From Gordonia soli NBRC 108243 (lineage in GTDB: Bacteria; Actinomycetota; Actinomycetes; Mycobacteriales; Mycobacteriaceae): a stretch of DNA of 64,000 nucleotides. The notes beneath the pieces were generated by a model that ran no database searches, was not told the DNA's origin, and worked only from the letters and a program-made list of their open reading frames with translations. Every line of letters begins with the position of its first letter. The first letter of the stretch is position 1. This document shows positions 55,519 to 63,426 of the stretch, in pieces. Position numbers and translations under genes: made by a program. The stretch spans positions 1-64,000 of the forward strand of contig NZ_BANX01000007.1 in the NCBI RefSeq assembly GCF_000334455.1, written 5' to 3'.

Positions 55519-56625
55519 ATGAGCACACTCAGGTTCCACTGGTTCCTCCCGACCAACGGCGGCGACAGTCGCAACATCGTCGGCGGCGGACACGGCGCGT
55601 CGAGCGCGACCGCGAGTCGACCGCCATCGGTCCAGTACCTCGGCCAGATCGCCCGTAGCGCAGAACAACTCGGCTTCGAAGGTGCGCTCACACCGACCGG
55701 CGCATGGTGCGAGGACGCGTGGATCACCACCGCGATGATCAACAGCCTGTCCGAGCGGCTCAAGTTCCTGGTGGCGTTCCGCCCCGGACTGCTGTCGCCC
55801 TACCTCGCCGCGCAGATGTCGGGTACCTTCCAGAACCAATCCGGCGGCCGCCTGATGCTCAACGTCGTCACCGGCGGCGAAGACCACGAGCAGCAGATGT
55901 TCGGCGACTTCCTCGACAAGGATGACCGCTACGCGCGTGCCGACGAGTTCCTGGAGATCGTCCGCCGACTCTGGGCTGGCGAGACCGTCGACTTCGACGG
56001 CGACCACCTGCAGGTCGCCGATGCGGTCCTCCGACAGGTCCCCGACCCGGTCCCGGAGATCTACTTCGGCGGATCGTCGCCGGCCGCGATCGGCGTGGCC
56101 GCGCGGCACGCCGACGTCTACCTGACCTGGGGTGAGCCCCCGGAGTCGGTGGCGGAGAAGCTGGATCGCGTTCGCAAGGCAGCCGCAGACGCGGGCCGCG
56201 AATTGCGGTTCGGCATCCGCCTGCACACCATCGCCCGCGAGAACTCCGAGGACGCCTGGGCCGAGGCGCAGCGCCTGCTGGCCCAGATCTCGCCGGAGGA
56301 GATCGAACGGAGCCAAGCCGGGTTGGCCCAGTCGGCGTCAGAGGGGCAACAACGCATGGTGGCGCTGCACCAAGGCGCCACCGACCGCCTCGAGATCCAC
56401 CCCAACCTGTGGGCGGGGGTCGGTCTGGTCCGGGGTGGTGCGGGCACGGCGATGGTCGGCTCGTACTCCGAGATCGCCGACCTCGTCGAGTCCTATCAGG
56501 CGGTGGGCATCGAGGAGTTCGTCCTGTCTGGTTACCCGCACCTAGAGGAGGCCTACTGGTTCGGCGAGGGCGTGCTGCCCGAGCTGCGCCGTCGCGGCCT
56601 CTGGCATCCGCCGATCACCGACTGA
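55519..56625 (+). CDS. ssuD: FMNH2-dependent alkanesulfonate monooxygenase (SsuD-like)
   Basis: A 368-residue luciferase-like TIM-barrel enzyme that cleaves sulfonates to aldehyde and sulfite. FHWFLPTNGGDSR (7-19), LTPTGAWCEDAW with the conserved cysteine (about 57-68), FRPGLLSP, LNVVTGGEDHEQQMFGD and GSYSEIADLV are SsuD hallmarks. It is the middle gene of the sulfur operon, with GAGAGGC upstream of ATG 55519. The reduced flavin probably comes from the reductase at 56672. Confidence 0.9.
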   Translation: MSTLRFHWFLPTNGGDSRNIVGGGHGASSATASRPPSVQYLGQIARSAEQLGFEGALTPTGAWCEDAWITTAMINSLSERLKFLVAFRPGLLSPYLAAQMSGTFQNQSGGRLMLNVVTGGEDHEQQMFGDFLDKDDRYARADEFLEIVRRLWAGETVDFDGDHLQVADAVLRQVPDPVPEIYFGGSSPAAIGVAARHADVYLTWGEPPESVAEKLDRVRKAAADAGRELRFGIRLHTIARENSEDAWAEAQRLLAQISPEEIERSQAGLAQSASEGQQRMVALHQGATDRLEIHPNLWAGVGLVRGGAGTAMVGSYSEIADLVESYQAVGIEEFVLSGYPHLEEAYWFGEGVLPELRRRGLWHPPITD

Positions 56626-56671
56626 TCCGACCATCAGCGAGCCGTCAACCAACTGAACGGGGACATCACCC

Positions 56672-57169
56672 ATGACCACCACCGCCGTCGTCGTAGGCAA
56701 CCCGAAGCCCGCGAGCCGGACGCTCGCCGCGGCAACCCACGTCGCCCGAGAACTGTCCGGCGGAGAGCCCGACCTGGTCGTCGACCTGGCAACGCTCGGT
56801 ACCGCGATCCTGGACTGGTCCGACGCCGACATCGCGAGCCTCGTCGACCAGGTCGGCAAGGCAGACCTGGTCGTCTTCGCCAGCCCGACCTACAAGGCCG
56901 CGTACACCGGTCTGCTCAAGCTGTTCCTCGACCGTTTCGCCGGCGGCACCGGACTCTCCGGCGTCGCGATCCCACTGCTGCTCGGCGGTAGTCCGGCACA
57001 CTCGCTCGCTCCGGAGCTGACGTTGCGCCCGGTCCTCACCGAGATCGGCGGGACCGTGCCCGGCCGGGGTCTCTACGTGATCGACTCCGAGCACGACGAC
57101 CCGGCGGCGTACGCGGACTGGCTCGCCGTGACGAAGCCGACGGTGACCGCACTCCTCGCCGGCCGCTGA
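56672..57169 (+). CDS. NAD(P)H-dependent FMN reductase (SsuE/MsuE-like)
   Basis: A 165-residue flavodoxin-fold reductase: VVGNPKPASRT near the N-terminus binds FMN phosphate and FASPTYKAAYTGLLKLFLDR is the standard dimer/flavin loop. It supplies FMNH2 to the two monooxygenases upstream. The 46-base gap and same strand support one operon. It converges on the CoA ligase gene with a 12-base gap. Confidence 0.88.
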   Translation: MTTTAVVVGNPKPASRTLAAATHVARELSGGEPDLVVDLATLGTAILDWSDADIASLVDQVGKADLVVFASPTYKAAYTGLLKLFLDRFAGGTGLSGVAIPLLLGGSPAHSLAPELTLRPVLTEIGGTVPGRGLYVIDSEHDDPAAYADWLAVTKPTVTALLAGR

Positions 57170-57181
57170 GCCGACGGCGCG

Positions 57182-58729
57182 TCAGGCTGTCCGGTGCGCC
57201 TCCCCCATCGTCCCGCGCACCTCGGCCTTGAGGATCTTGCCGACCTTGGATCGTGGTAGTTCGGTCCAGATCTCGATCTCCTTGGGCGCCTTCACGCTTC
57301 CGATGCGTTCCTTGACGAAGGCGATCAACTCCTCGGTCGCCACATCGTGTCCGGCGCGCAGCTCGATCGCCGCGGTCACCCGTTCACCCCACTTGGCATC
57401 GGGTAGCCCGATCACCGCCGAGTCCTTCACCGCCGGATGCGCCAACAGGGCTTGCTCGACCTCGGCCGAGTACACGTTGAACCCGCCGGTGATGATCATG
57501 TCCTTGGCCCGATCGACCACATACAGAAAGTCGTCGGCGTCGAGATAACCGATGTCGCCGGTGTGATGCCAGCCGTGCGCACCGACCTCCGTTGTCGCCG
57601 TGGGGTTCTCGTGATAGCCGTCCATCACCAATGGACCCCGCACCACGATCTCGCCGCGCTCGCCCGTCGGCAACAGCGTTCCGCCGGCCCCCATGATCGC
57701 AACCGTCGTCAACGGCGTCGGCCGTCCCGCCGAGCTCAGCCGCTCGGTCGCGACCGACCCGTCGGGCCGAAAGTGATCGGCCGGCGCCAACGTCGCGATC
57801 ATGTTGGGCGCCTCGGTCTGCCCGAAGAGCTGACCCAACACCGGACCGATCCGCGACAACGCCTCCTCCAACCGCGTCGGCGACATCGGCGCCGCCCCGT
57901 ACCACAGACACCGCAACGAACTCAGGTCCCGTCGATCGAGATCCGGATGGTCGAGCACCCCGTAGATCACCGTCGGCGGCAAGAACGCATGGGTGATCCG
58001 GTGCGACTCGATCAATTCCAGGAACACCCCGATGTCCGGGGCCGACATGATCACGACCTCGCCGCCGAGACTCAGGATCGGGAACGTCAGCACCCCCGCG
58101 GAGTGTGTCAGCGGCGCGAGTGCCAGATACCGCGGTCGCTGCCCGAACGGATAACTCATCAACGCCGACGCCGTCGAGGTCATCATGTTCAGCTCGGTCA
58201 GCCGCACACCTTTCGGACGCCCGGTCGTGCCGCCGGTACCCGCCAGCATGCACAGACCGCCCTCGGGCCGACGCGATTCGTCTGCTGCGGCATCATGGGT
58301 GGCCAGCCATTCCTCGAATCCGATTGCCCACTCCACCGTCCCATCCAGACAGACCAGCCAGGTCAGCTCGGGCAGATCGGCCCGGATTCGATCGACGAGG
58401 TCGGCGAACTTCTCCTGGAAGAACAGCAACCGACATCCGAACAGATCGAACAACTGCCGGTTCTCATCGGCCTCGTTGCGCGGGTTCACCGGACACCACA
58501 CCGCTCCCGCGCGCGAGATGCCGAACACGCACGTCAGGGCCAGCGGATCGTTTCCCGACAGCACCGCGACCCGGTCACCGGCCTCGATCCCGTTGTGCTG
58601 CAACGCACCTGCGATCGCCACCGACCGGTCCTGCACCTCACCGTAGGTGGCACTCACCCCACCGGCCGTGAGGCACGGTGCCCCACGGCCCATCGAGGCG
58701 CCCTTGTCCAGATACTCGACGAGACGCAT
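57182..58729 (-). CDS. Acyl-CoA synthetase / AMP-dependent ligase
   Basis: A 515-residue ANL ligase with phosphate loop LAGTGGTTGRPKG (162-174), FGQTEAPNM, TGDIGYLDADDFLYVVDR and C-terminal LPRSKVGKILK. It forms a CoA thioester of an unidentified acid. It is the last gene of a three-gene minus-strand operon with the saccharopine-dehydrogenase-like protein (11-base gap) and an SDR. Confidence 0.9.
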   Translation of the reverse strand: MRLVEYLDKGASMGRGAPCLTAGGVSATYGEVQDRSVAIAGALQHNGIEAGDRVAVLSGNDPLALTCVFGISRAGAVWCPVNPRNEADENRQLFDLFGCRLLFFQEKFADLVDRIRADLPELTWLVCLDGTVEWAIGFEEWLATHDAAADESRRPEGGLCMLAGTGGTTGRPKGVRLTELNMMTSTASALMSYPFGQRPRYLALAPLTHSAGVLTFPILSLGGEVVIMSAPDIGVFLELIESHRITHAFLPPTVIYGVLDHPDLDRRDLSSLRCLWYGAAPMSPTRLEEALSRIGPVLGQLFGQTEAPNMIATLAPADHFRPDGSVATERLSSAGRPTPLTTVAIMGAGGTLLPTGERGEIVVRGPLVMDGYHENPTATTEVGAHGWHHTGDIGYLDADDFLYVVDRAKDMIITGGFNVYSAEVEQALLAHPAVKDSAVIGLPDAKWGERVTAAIELRAGHDVATEELIAFVKERIGSVKAPKEIEIWTELPRSKVGKILKAEVRGTMGEAHRTA

Positions 58730-58740
58730 GATCGCCCGAC

Positions 58741-59868
58741 TCAGCGGTGGACGGAGACGATCGGATCGAGCACCAGGCCGAACGCCCGCAGCGTACCGAG
58801 GAGTTCGCGATGACCGAAGGCCTGGCAGCTCGATGCGAATCCGACCCGTCGCGGCGGTCCCTGGAGCAATTCGCCTGCGGCATGGGCGTTCAGCAGGGCC
58901 GTCTGCTTGTAGTTGCAGTTACCGTGGATCACGCAGTGCGCGCGGCCCAGCGGACCGGATGCGTACACGGAGTCCAGCGATGTATTGATCCGCGGGTTCT
59001 CGCGAGGTGGCATCTCGCTGCGGATCGCCGACGACTGCTCGTCGATGATCCGGTACTTCTCTTCCTCGGACTTGCCCTCCATCTGCTCGAGAGCCGCGGC
59101 CACGAGCACCGGGACCCCTTGCATCAGCGGTCGGTTGAAGACGCCCCCGAGTGCCTTGGCCGTCTGGACCCGCGGGTCGTTCTTGAACCACACCGGATGT
59201 GAGGTGCCGCCCCACGGCAGCGCGAGCCCGAGTTCGTGCTGCCCGGGGACGCTCACGGTGTACAGGCCGTCCTCCGGCGGCCACTCGACGTACTCGTTCT
59301 GCTCCAGGTAGTACGCCTTCGCGAACGCTGCGTTGGTCAGGATGGTGTTGGTCGATGCGACCGTCGGATGTCCCTTCCAGAACACCTGGATGTCGAGCGT
59401 GTCGAGGCCGGGGTTCTCGAGACAGATGTTGGCCGCGATCTCGCCGATGGAGTACATCTGGGCCAGTCCGGGCGTGATGACCAGTCCGCGCGAGGCGAAT
59501 TCGGCGCCGTACTGCTCCTCGGCGTCGATCATCCAGTTCTGCTCGCCGTTGGTGTCGGTGTAGTGGGCGCCGATCTCCAGGCAGGCCTCGGCGACCTCGT
59601 GGCCGTAGCGTGCGAACGGGCCGACCGTGTTGAGCACGATGTCGGCGCCCCGGAACGCCTCGGTGAGAGAGGCGGTGGTGTGCTCGACCTCCACGATCTC
59701 GTGGTCGACCGTGTCGATCCCGGGAACCGCGTCGACGGCAACCTTGACCCGGCCGTGATCGCGGCCGGCCGCCAGGAACGGGATGTTGTACTCGCGCAGG
59801 TATTCACAGATGAGTCGGCCGGTGTAGCCGGATGCTCCGTATACGACGACGCGCTTGTCGGTGGGCAT
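58741..59868 (-). CDS. Saccharopine dehydrogenase-like NAD(P)-binding protein
   Basis: A 375-residue protein with an N-terminal Rossmann motif VVVYGASGYTGRLICEYL and, later, NTVGPFARYGHEVAEACLEIGAHYTDTNGEQ, the pattern of saccharopine dehydrogenase/trans-acting enoyl reductase-like proteins. The C-terminal half (VFWKGHPTVASTNTI, SLDSVYASGPLGRAHCVIHG) is specific to this subgroup. GAGGAG lies eight bases before ATG 59868. Its place between an SDR and a CoA ligase suggests a step in carboxylic acid or isoprenoid breakdown; the reaction is unknown. Confidence 0.82.
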   Translation of the reverse strand: MPTDKRVVVYGASGYTGRLICEYLREYNIPFLAAGRDHGRVKVAVDAVPGIDTVDHEIVEVEHTTASLTEAFRGADIVLNTVGPFARYGHEVAEACLEIGAHYTDTNGEQNWMIDAEEQYGAEFASRGLVITPGLAQMYSIGEIAANICLENPGLDTLDIQVFWKGHPTVASTNTILTNAAFAKAYYLEQNEYVEWPPEDGLYTVSVPGQHELGLALPWGGTSHPVWFKNDPRVQTAKALGGVFNRPLMQGVPVLVAAALEQMEGKSEEEKYRIIDEQSSAIRSEMPPRENPRINTSLDSVYASGPLGRAHCVIHGNCNYKQTALLNAHAAGELLQGPPRRVGFASSCQAFGHRELLGTLRAFGLVLDPIVSVHR

Positions 59869-59918
59869 GATCGAACTCCTCGGGTGTCGGTGTGATCTGG
59901 GTGAGAGGTGGCGTGGTC

Positions 59919-60722
59919 TTACATACCCATGCCGCCGTCGACCGGCAGGCCGGCGCCGGTGATGAACTTGGCGGCGTCGGACACGAGGAAGACCACGGCA
60001 TCGGCCATGTCGTCGACCTGTCCGAGACGTCCCAGCGGCGTGAGCTCGGCGACGGCCTGCGCCGCCGCCTCGGGTGACGGGAAGAGGCCGAGTTCGGCGG
60101 TCTCGACGGCCAGCTTGTTGCCCATCGCGGTCGGCGTGAGGGCCGGGTAGATGGAGTTGACCCGGACTCCGTAGCCGAGCTTGCCCGATTCGGCCGCCGC
60201 CACCCTCGTCAGCCGGTCGATACCGGACTTCGTGGCCGAGTAGACGCTGATGCCCGGGAACGCGATGGTCGCCGCCACCGACGCGATGTTGACGACCGCG
60301 CCACCCTTGCCCGCCGCTCCTCCCGGGCGCATCGCCCGGAACGCGTGCTTGATGCCGAGTGCGGTGCCGAGAATGTTGACGTCGAGCATCTTCGACGCGG
60401 CAGCGGCGTCCAGGTCGACGATCAGATTCGTCACCTCGATCCCGGCGTTGTTGACCACGATGTCGAGGCCGCCGAGCGACTGGACCACCGACGCGACCGC
60501 GGATTCCCAGGCACTGTCGTCGGTGACGTCGAGCGAGACGAACTCCGCCTTCGCTCCCTTCGACCGCAGGTCCTCGACAGTCGCCTGGCCACCATCGGCA
60601 TTCACGTCCCCGATTGCGATCGAGGCGCCGGCCGCGGCAAGCGCTTCGGCCATACCGGCGCCCAGGCCTTGCGCACCCCCGGTCACCAGGGCTGTCCGCC
60701 CGGTCAGGTCATAACTCGTCAT
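59919..60722 (-). CDS. SDR-family dehydrogenase
   Basis: A 267-residue classical SDR with TGGAQGLGAGMA (cofactor), NNAGIEV, the catalytic SVYSATKSGID (Tyr-x3-Lys) and the C-terminal GLPVDGGMGM. An insertion RPGGAAGKGGAV near residue 125 is typical of several actinobacterial terpene-alcohol dehydrogenases. ATG 60722 follows the GAGAGGTG region; the frame is open further upstream without a better start. It is the first gene of the operon repressed, by inference, by the divergent TetR. Confidence 0.9.
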   Translation of the reverse strand: MTSYDLTGRTALVTGGAQGLGAGMAEALAAAGASIAIGDVNADGGQATVEDLRSKGAKAEFVSLDVTDDSAWESAVASVVQSLGGLDIVVNNAGIEVTNLIVDLDAAAASKMLDVNILGTALGIKHAFRAMRPGGAAGKGGAVVNIASVAATIAFPGISVYSATKSGIDRLTRVAAAESGKLGYGVRVNSIYPALTPTAMGNKLAVETAELGLFPSPEAAAQAVAELTPLGRLGQVDDMADAVVFLVSDAAKFITGAGLPVDGGMGM

Positions 60723-60829
60723 GTCCGCACCTCTCCGTTGAAGTCGAGCAGATCGAAAAGAGCACCGAGTCGGTGCGCTACAGCACACACACTGGTGACG
60801 TTGTGCTGCGCATCACACTATGGCGAGTT

Positions 60830-60867
60830 CTTGACAGTCGTCAAGAGAATCCTTGACAGTTGTCCAG
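60830..60867. promoter_or_regulatory. Tandem TetR operators CTTGAC-N4-GTCAAG
   Basis: CTTGAC-agtc-GTCAAG (60830-60845) is perfect and CTTGAC-agtt-GTCCAG (60852-60867) has one mismatch; the repeats start 22 bases apart. They sit in the 253-base gap between the divergent SDR operon and the TetR gene. No other structure is obvious in that gap. Confidence 0.65.
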
Positions 60868-60975
60868 AGAGGCCTCCTTCGGTGTGACCGGCTACACTCA
60901 TCGCCACACGGTGCGATGCCGACCACGAGCCGACGGCATCGGCCAGGAGCGTCTGCACAGGGACAGGACGAACAC

Positions 60976-61605
60976 GTGACACAGGTCGCCGACACCACGA
61001 CCAGAGCGGAGGAGCGCGCCCCCGGCAAGTTCGAGGCGCGTCGCACTGAACTGGCGTTGGCCACCCTCCACACGCTCGCTGAACTCGGCTACGCACGGAC
61101 CAGCCTGCGTGAGATCGCGCAGAACTCGGAGTACTCCCACGGCGTCCTGCACTACTACTTCACCGACAAACTCGACCTGATCGCGCATGCCGTCCGGCAG
61201 TACGAGGCGGTCTGCGTGACCCGTTACGACGAGGTGGTGGCACGCGCGGAGAGCGCCGAGCAGCTACAGATCGAGTTCACCGAGACCTTCTTCGAGACCC
61301 TTCGTGCCGATGCGCCCATCCACCGCCTCTGGTACGACCTGCGCAACCAGAGCCTGTTCGACGATTCGTTCCGTGCCGACGTCCTCGACATCGAAGAACG
61401 CCGCGAGCAGATGATCTGGCGGGTGATCGCCCGATTCTGCGAACTCTCCGACGTCGAACCGTCGATCACCCCGGCGACGGCCTACATCACCATCGACGGG
61501 ATCTTCCAGCGCGCGCTTCTCCATCAGATCGCCGGCCGCGACGCCGAGATCGACGACGCGCGTGGACAACTGGCTGCCGTGTTCGAGTTCCGAACGCACT
61601 GCTGA
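60976..61605 (+). CDS. TetR family regulator
   Basis: A 209-residue regulator from GTG 60976, where the HTH-preceding arm begins; the frame is open to 60853, but that would run from the operator. HTH: TSLREIAQNSEYSHGVLHYYFTDKLDLI (about 42-69). The C-terminal domain has the TetR_C pattern of KstR2/BetI-like proteins, including LWYDLRNQSLFDD. It probably represses the SDR-saccharopine-like-ligase operon. Confidence 0.9.
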   Translation: MTQVADTTTRAEERAPGKFEARRTELALATLHTLAELGYARTSLREIAQNSEYSHGVLHYYFTDKLDLIAHAVRQYEAVCVTRYDEVVARAESAEQLQIEFTETFFETLRADAPIHRLWYDLRNQSLFDDSFRADVLDIEERREQMIWRVIARFCELSDVEPSITPATAYITIDGIFQRALLHQIAGRDAEIDDARGQLAAVFEFRTHC

Positions 61606-61671
61606 TCGACGCGCTAGAGTTCGTGGCGATGGCATCCACCGGGATGCGCGATGCGACACGAAGGAGCCGAG

Positions 61672-62109
61672 GTGGGCATAGTCCGACATCGATCGACAGT
61701 CGAGACACCGCGTGATCGAGCGTTCGCCTATGTGAACGACCATCGCCACGTGCCCGATTGGATGTTCGGAGTCGATCGGTTCGATCCGGTCACCGATGTC
61801 ACCTACGGTCTCGGCGCGACTTTCGACATCGAGATGCGCATCGGCCCCAAGGCATTGTCGTCCACCGTCGAGGTGACCGAGTTCGTGGAGAACGAGATCG
61901 TGCGGCTGGAGCCGGTGAAGGGTTTCGCGGCGGGCACCGTGTGGCGGTTCGCCGACGTCGACGGCGGTACGGACGTCGACGTGGAGTTCACCTACGACCT
62001 GCCCGGCGGGATCGCCGGCAGAGCCCTTGGTGCAGTGATCGAGCCCGCCGTCGGGCACGCTGTGCGACAGACGGATTCGGCGTTGCGCAGCCGACTCGAA
62101 GCGCTGTGA
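61672..62109 (+). CDS. SRPBCC (polyketide cyclase-like) family protein
   Basis: A 145-residue START/SRPBCC fold protein: VETPRDRAFAYVNDHRHVPDW near the start, strands ending VEFTYDLPGG and a long C-terminal helix (HAVRQTDSALRSRLEAL). GTG 61672 is chosen because AAGGAG is five bases upstream; ATG 61651 is the alternative. Such proteins bind hydrophobic ligands; the function is not assignable. It precedes the zinc-finger gene by 23 bases. Confidence 0.8.
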   Translation: MGIVRHRSTVETPRDRAFAYVNDHRHVPDWMFGVDRFDPVTDVTYGLGATFDIEMRIGPKALSSTVEVTEFVENEIVRLEPVKGFAAGTVWRFADVDGGTDVDVEFTYDLPGGIAGRALGAVIEPAVGHAVRQTDSALRSRLEAL

Positions 62110-62132
62110 GACCCTGAAGAACGGAGCCCACG

Positions 62133-62483
62133 ATGGCCGACCGACCGATCAACACCTCCGTGGGTCCGAGCGGACCCGGCTGCGCGGATTGCGAAGCAAC
62201 GGGCTCGTGGTGGTTCCACCTCCGCCGCTGCGTCGACTGCGGGCACGTCGGCTGCTGCGACGACTCGCTGCACCGGCATGCCCGCGGCCATGTGAATGCC
62301 ACCGGGCACACCATCATCCAGAGCTTCGAGCCGGGTGAGGACTGGTTCTACGACTTCACCGACGATTCGGTGTTCGAGGGGCCGACCCTGGCGGAGCCGA
62401 CATCGCATCCGGTCGACCAGACAGTGCCCGGACCGCGGGAACGAGTCCCTGCCGATTGGGTCCAGCAACTCGAGGCCCGCTGA
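62133..62483 (+). CDS. UBP-type zinc finger protein
   Basis: A 116-residue protein with a ZnF-UBP domain: CADCEATGSWWFHLRRCVDC then GHVGCCDDSLHRHARGHVNATGHTI, giving the Cys/His zinc ligands of the eukaryotic ubiquitin-binding fold. In actinobacteria such proteins are common single-domain proteins of unknown role; the ubiquitin link does not transfer. It is probably co-transcribed with the SRPBCC gene. Confidence 0.88.
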   Translation: MADRPINTSVGPSGPGCADCEATGSWWFHLRRCVDCGHVGCCDDSLHRHARGHVNATGHTIIQSFEPGEDWFYDFTDDSVFEGPTLAEPTSHPVDQTVPGPRERVPADWVQQLEAR

Positions 62484-62492
62484 GGCGACCGG

Positions 62493-63344
62493 TCAGGTCG
62501 GCTCCCCTTCCGGCGTCGGACCGACGGCGGCAGGTCGATCGGGATCGGCGGACCATTGCGACCAGGAGCCGGGGAACAGTGCGCCGGTCAGCCCGGCGAT
62601 CTCCAGGGCCGCGACCTGATGTGCGGCGTTGACACCCGATCCGCAATAGGTGATGACCGCCGCTCCGTCCTCGACTCCGTTGTCGGCGAATCGCTTTCGT
62701 AGCTCATCGGCCGGTAGGAACCTCCCATCGGCGGTGCGACTCTCCGCGGTCGGTACGGAGATCGCCCCCGGGATGTGCCCGGCTCGCGGGTCGATCGGCT
62801 CCACCTCGCCGCGGTACCGCTCGGACGCGCGGGCATCGAGCAGGACCGACGAAGTACCCGCGACCTCGTCGATGTCGGCGACCGGGAGGTGGCCGGCTTC
62901 GAGCGTCACGGCGCCCGCGCGCGGCGTGGTGTCGCCCGACGACAGTCGCATCCCGGCGTCCCGCCAGGCGCCGAGGCCACCGTCCAGCAGCCGGACGTCG
63001 GTGAGTCCGCCCCACCGCAGCAGCCACCAGGCACGGGCCGAGGCGAGATTTCCGATGTCGTCGTAGACGACCACCGGCGAGCCGTCGTCGATACCCCACG
63101 CCCGCGCCGCTGCCTGTAGGTCGGCGATGTCGGGGAGCGGATGCCTGCCACGTTCCGTCGCGGCCGGGCCAGCCAGTTCGGCGTCGAGGTCGACGAAGAC
63201 CGCACCGGGGATGTGTCCCTCCCGGTAATGCTCGCGCCCGCGATCGTCGCCCAACTGCCAACGGACGTCGAGGATCACCGGCGGGCGATCCGACAGCATC
63301 GCCTCGGTCAGTGCGTCGACGTCCACGAGTATCTGCGCCATCAC
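62493..63344 (-). CDS. Sulfurtransferase with two rhodanese domains
   Basis: A 283-residue tandem rhodanese. The N-terminal inactive domain (ILDVRWQLGDDRGREHYREG, about 24-43) and the C-terminal active domain with the catalytic loop TYCGSGVNA (Cys near 234) follow the thiosulfate/3-mercaptopyruvate sulfurtransferase pattern. It moves sulfane sulfur from thiosulfate or mercaptopyruvate to a thiophilic acceptor such as cyanide. It converges on the zinc-finger gene with a nine-base gap. Confidence 0.92.
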   Translation of the reverse strand: MMAQILVDVDALTEAMLSDRPPVILDVRWQLGDDRGREHYREGHIPGAVFVDLDAELAGPAATERGRHPLPDIADLQAAARAWGIDDGSPVVVYDDIGNLASARAWWLLRWGGLTDVRLLDGGLGAWRDAGMRLSSGDTTPRAGAVTLEAGHLPVADIDEVAGTSSVLLDARASERYRGEVEPIDPRAGHIPGAISVPTAESRTADGRFLPADELRKRFADNGVEDGAAVITYCGSGVNAAHQVAALEIAGLTGALFPGSWSQWSADPDRPAAVGPTPEGEPT

Positions 63345-63387
63345 GCCATCATGCCGGTTGATCGGCGTGACAGGACGGCCGCGCTAA

Positions 63388-63415
63388 TGTACAAACGTAC
63401 ATGTACTTATGTACA
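63388..63415. promoter_or_regulatory. 28-bp near-perfect palindrome (TetR operator)
   Basis: TGTACA (63388-63393), a central GTACATGTAC (63397-63406) and TGTACA (63410-63415) form one symmetric array centred at 63401.5; only the three-base spacers depart from symmetry. It lies 11 bases before the TetR start and about 43 bases from the divergent sulfurtransferase start. Confidence 0.75.
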
Positions 63416-63426
63416 GAAAGGATGTC

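Noticed and set aside
61672-62483. Ubiquitin-related pathway suggested by the UBP zinc finger
   Set aside because: No E1/E2, deubiquitinase or Pup-system gene is nearby; such zinc-finger proteins are common alone in actinobacteria.
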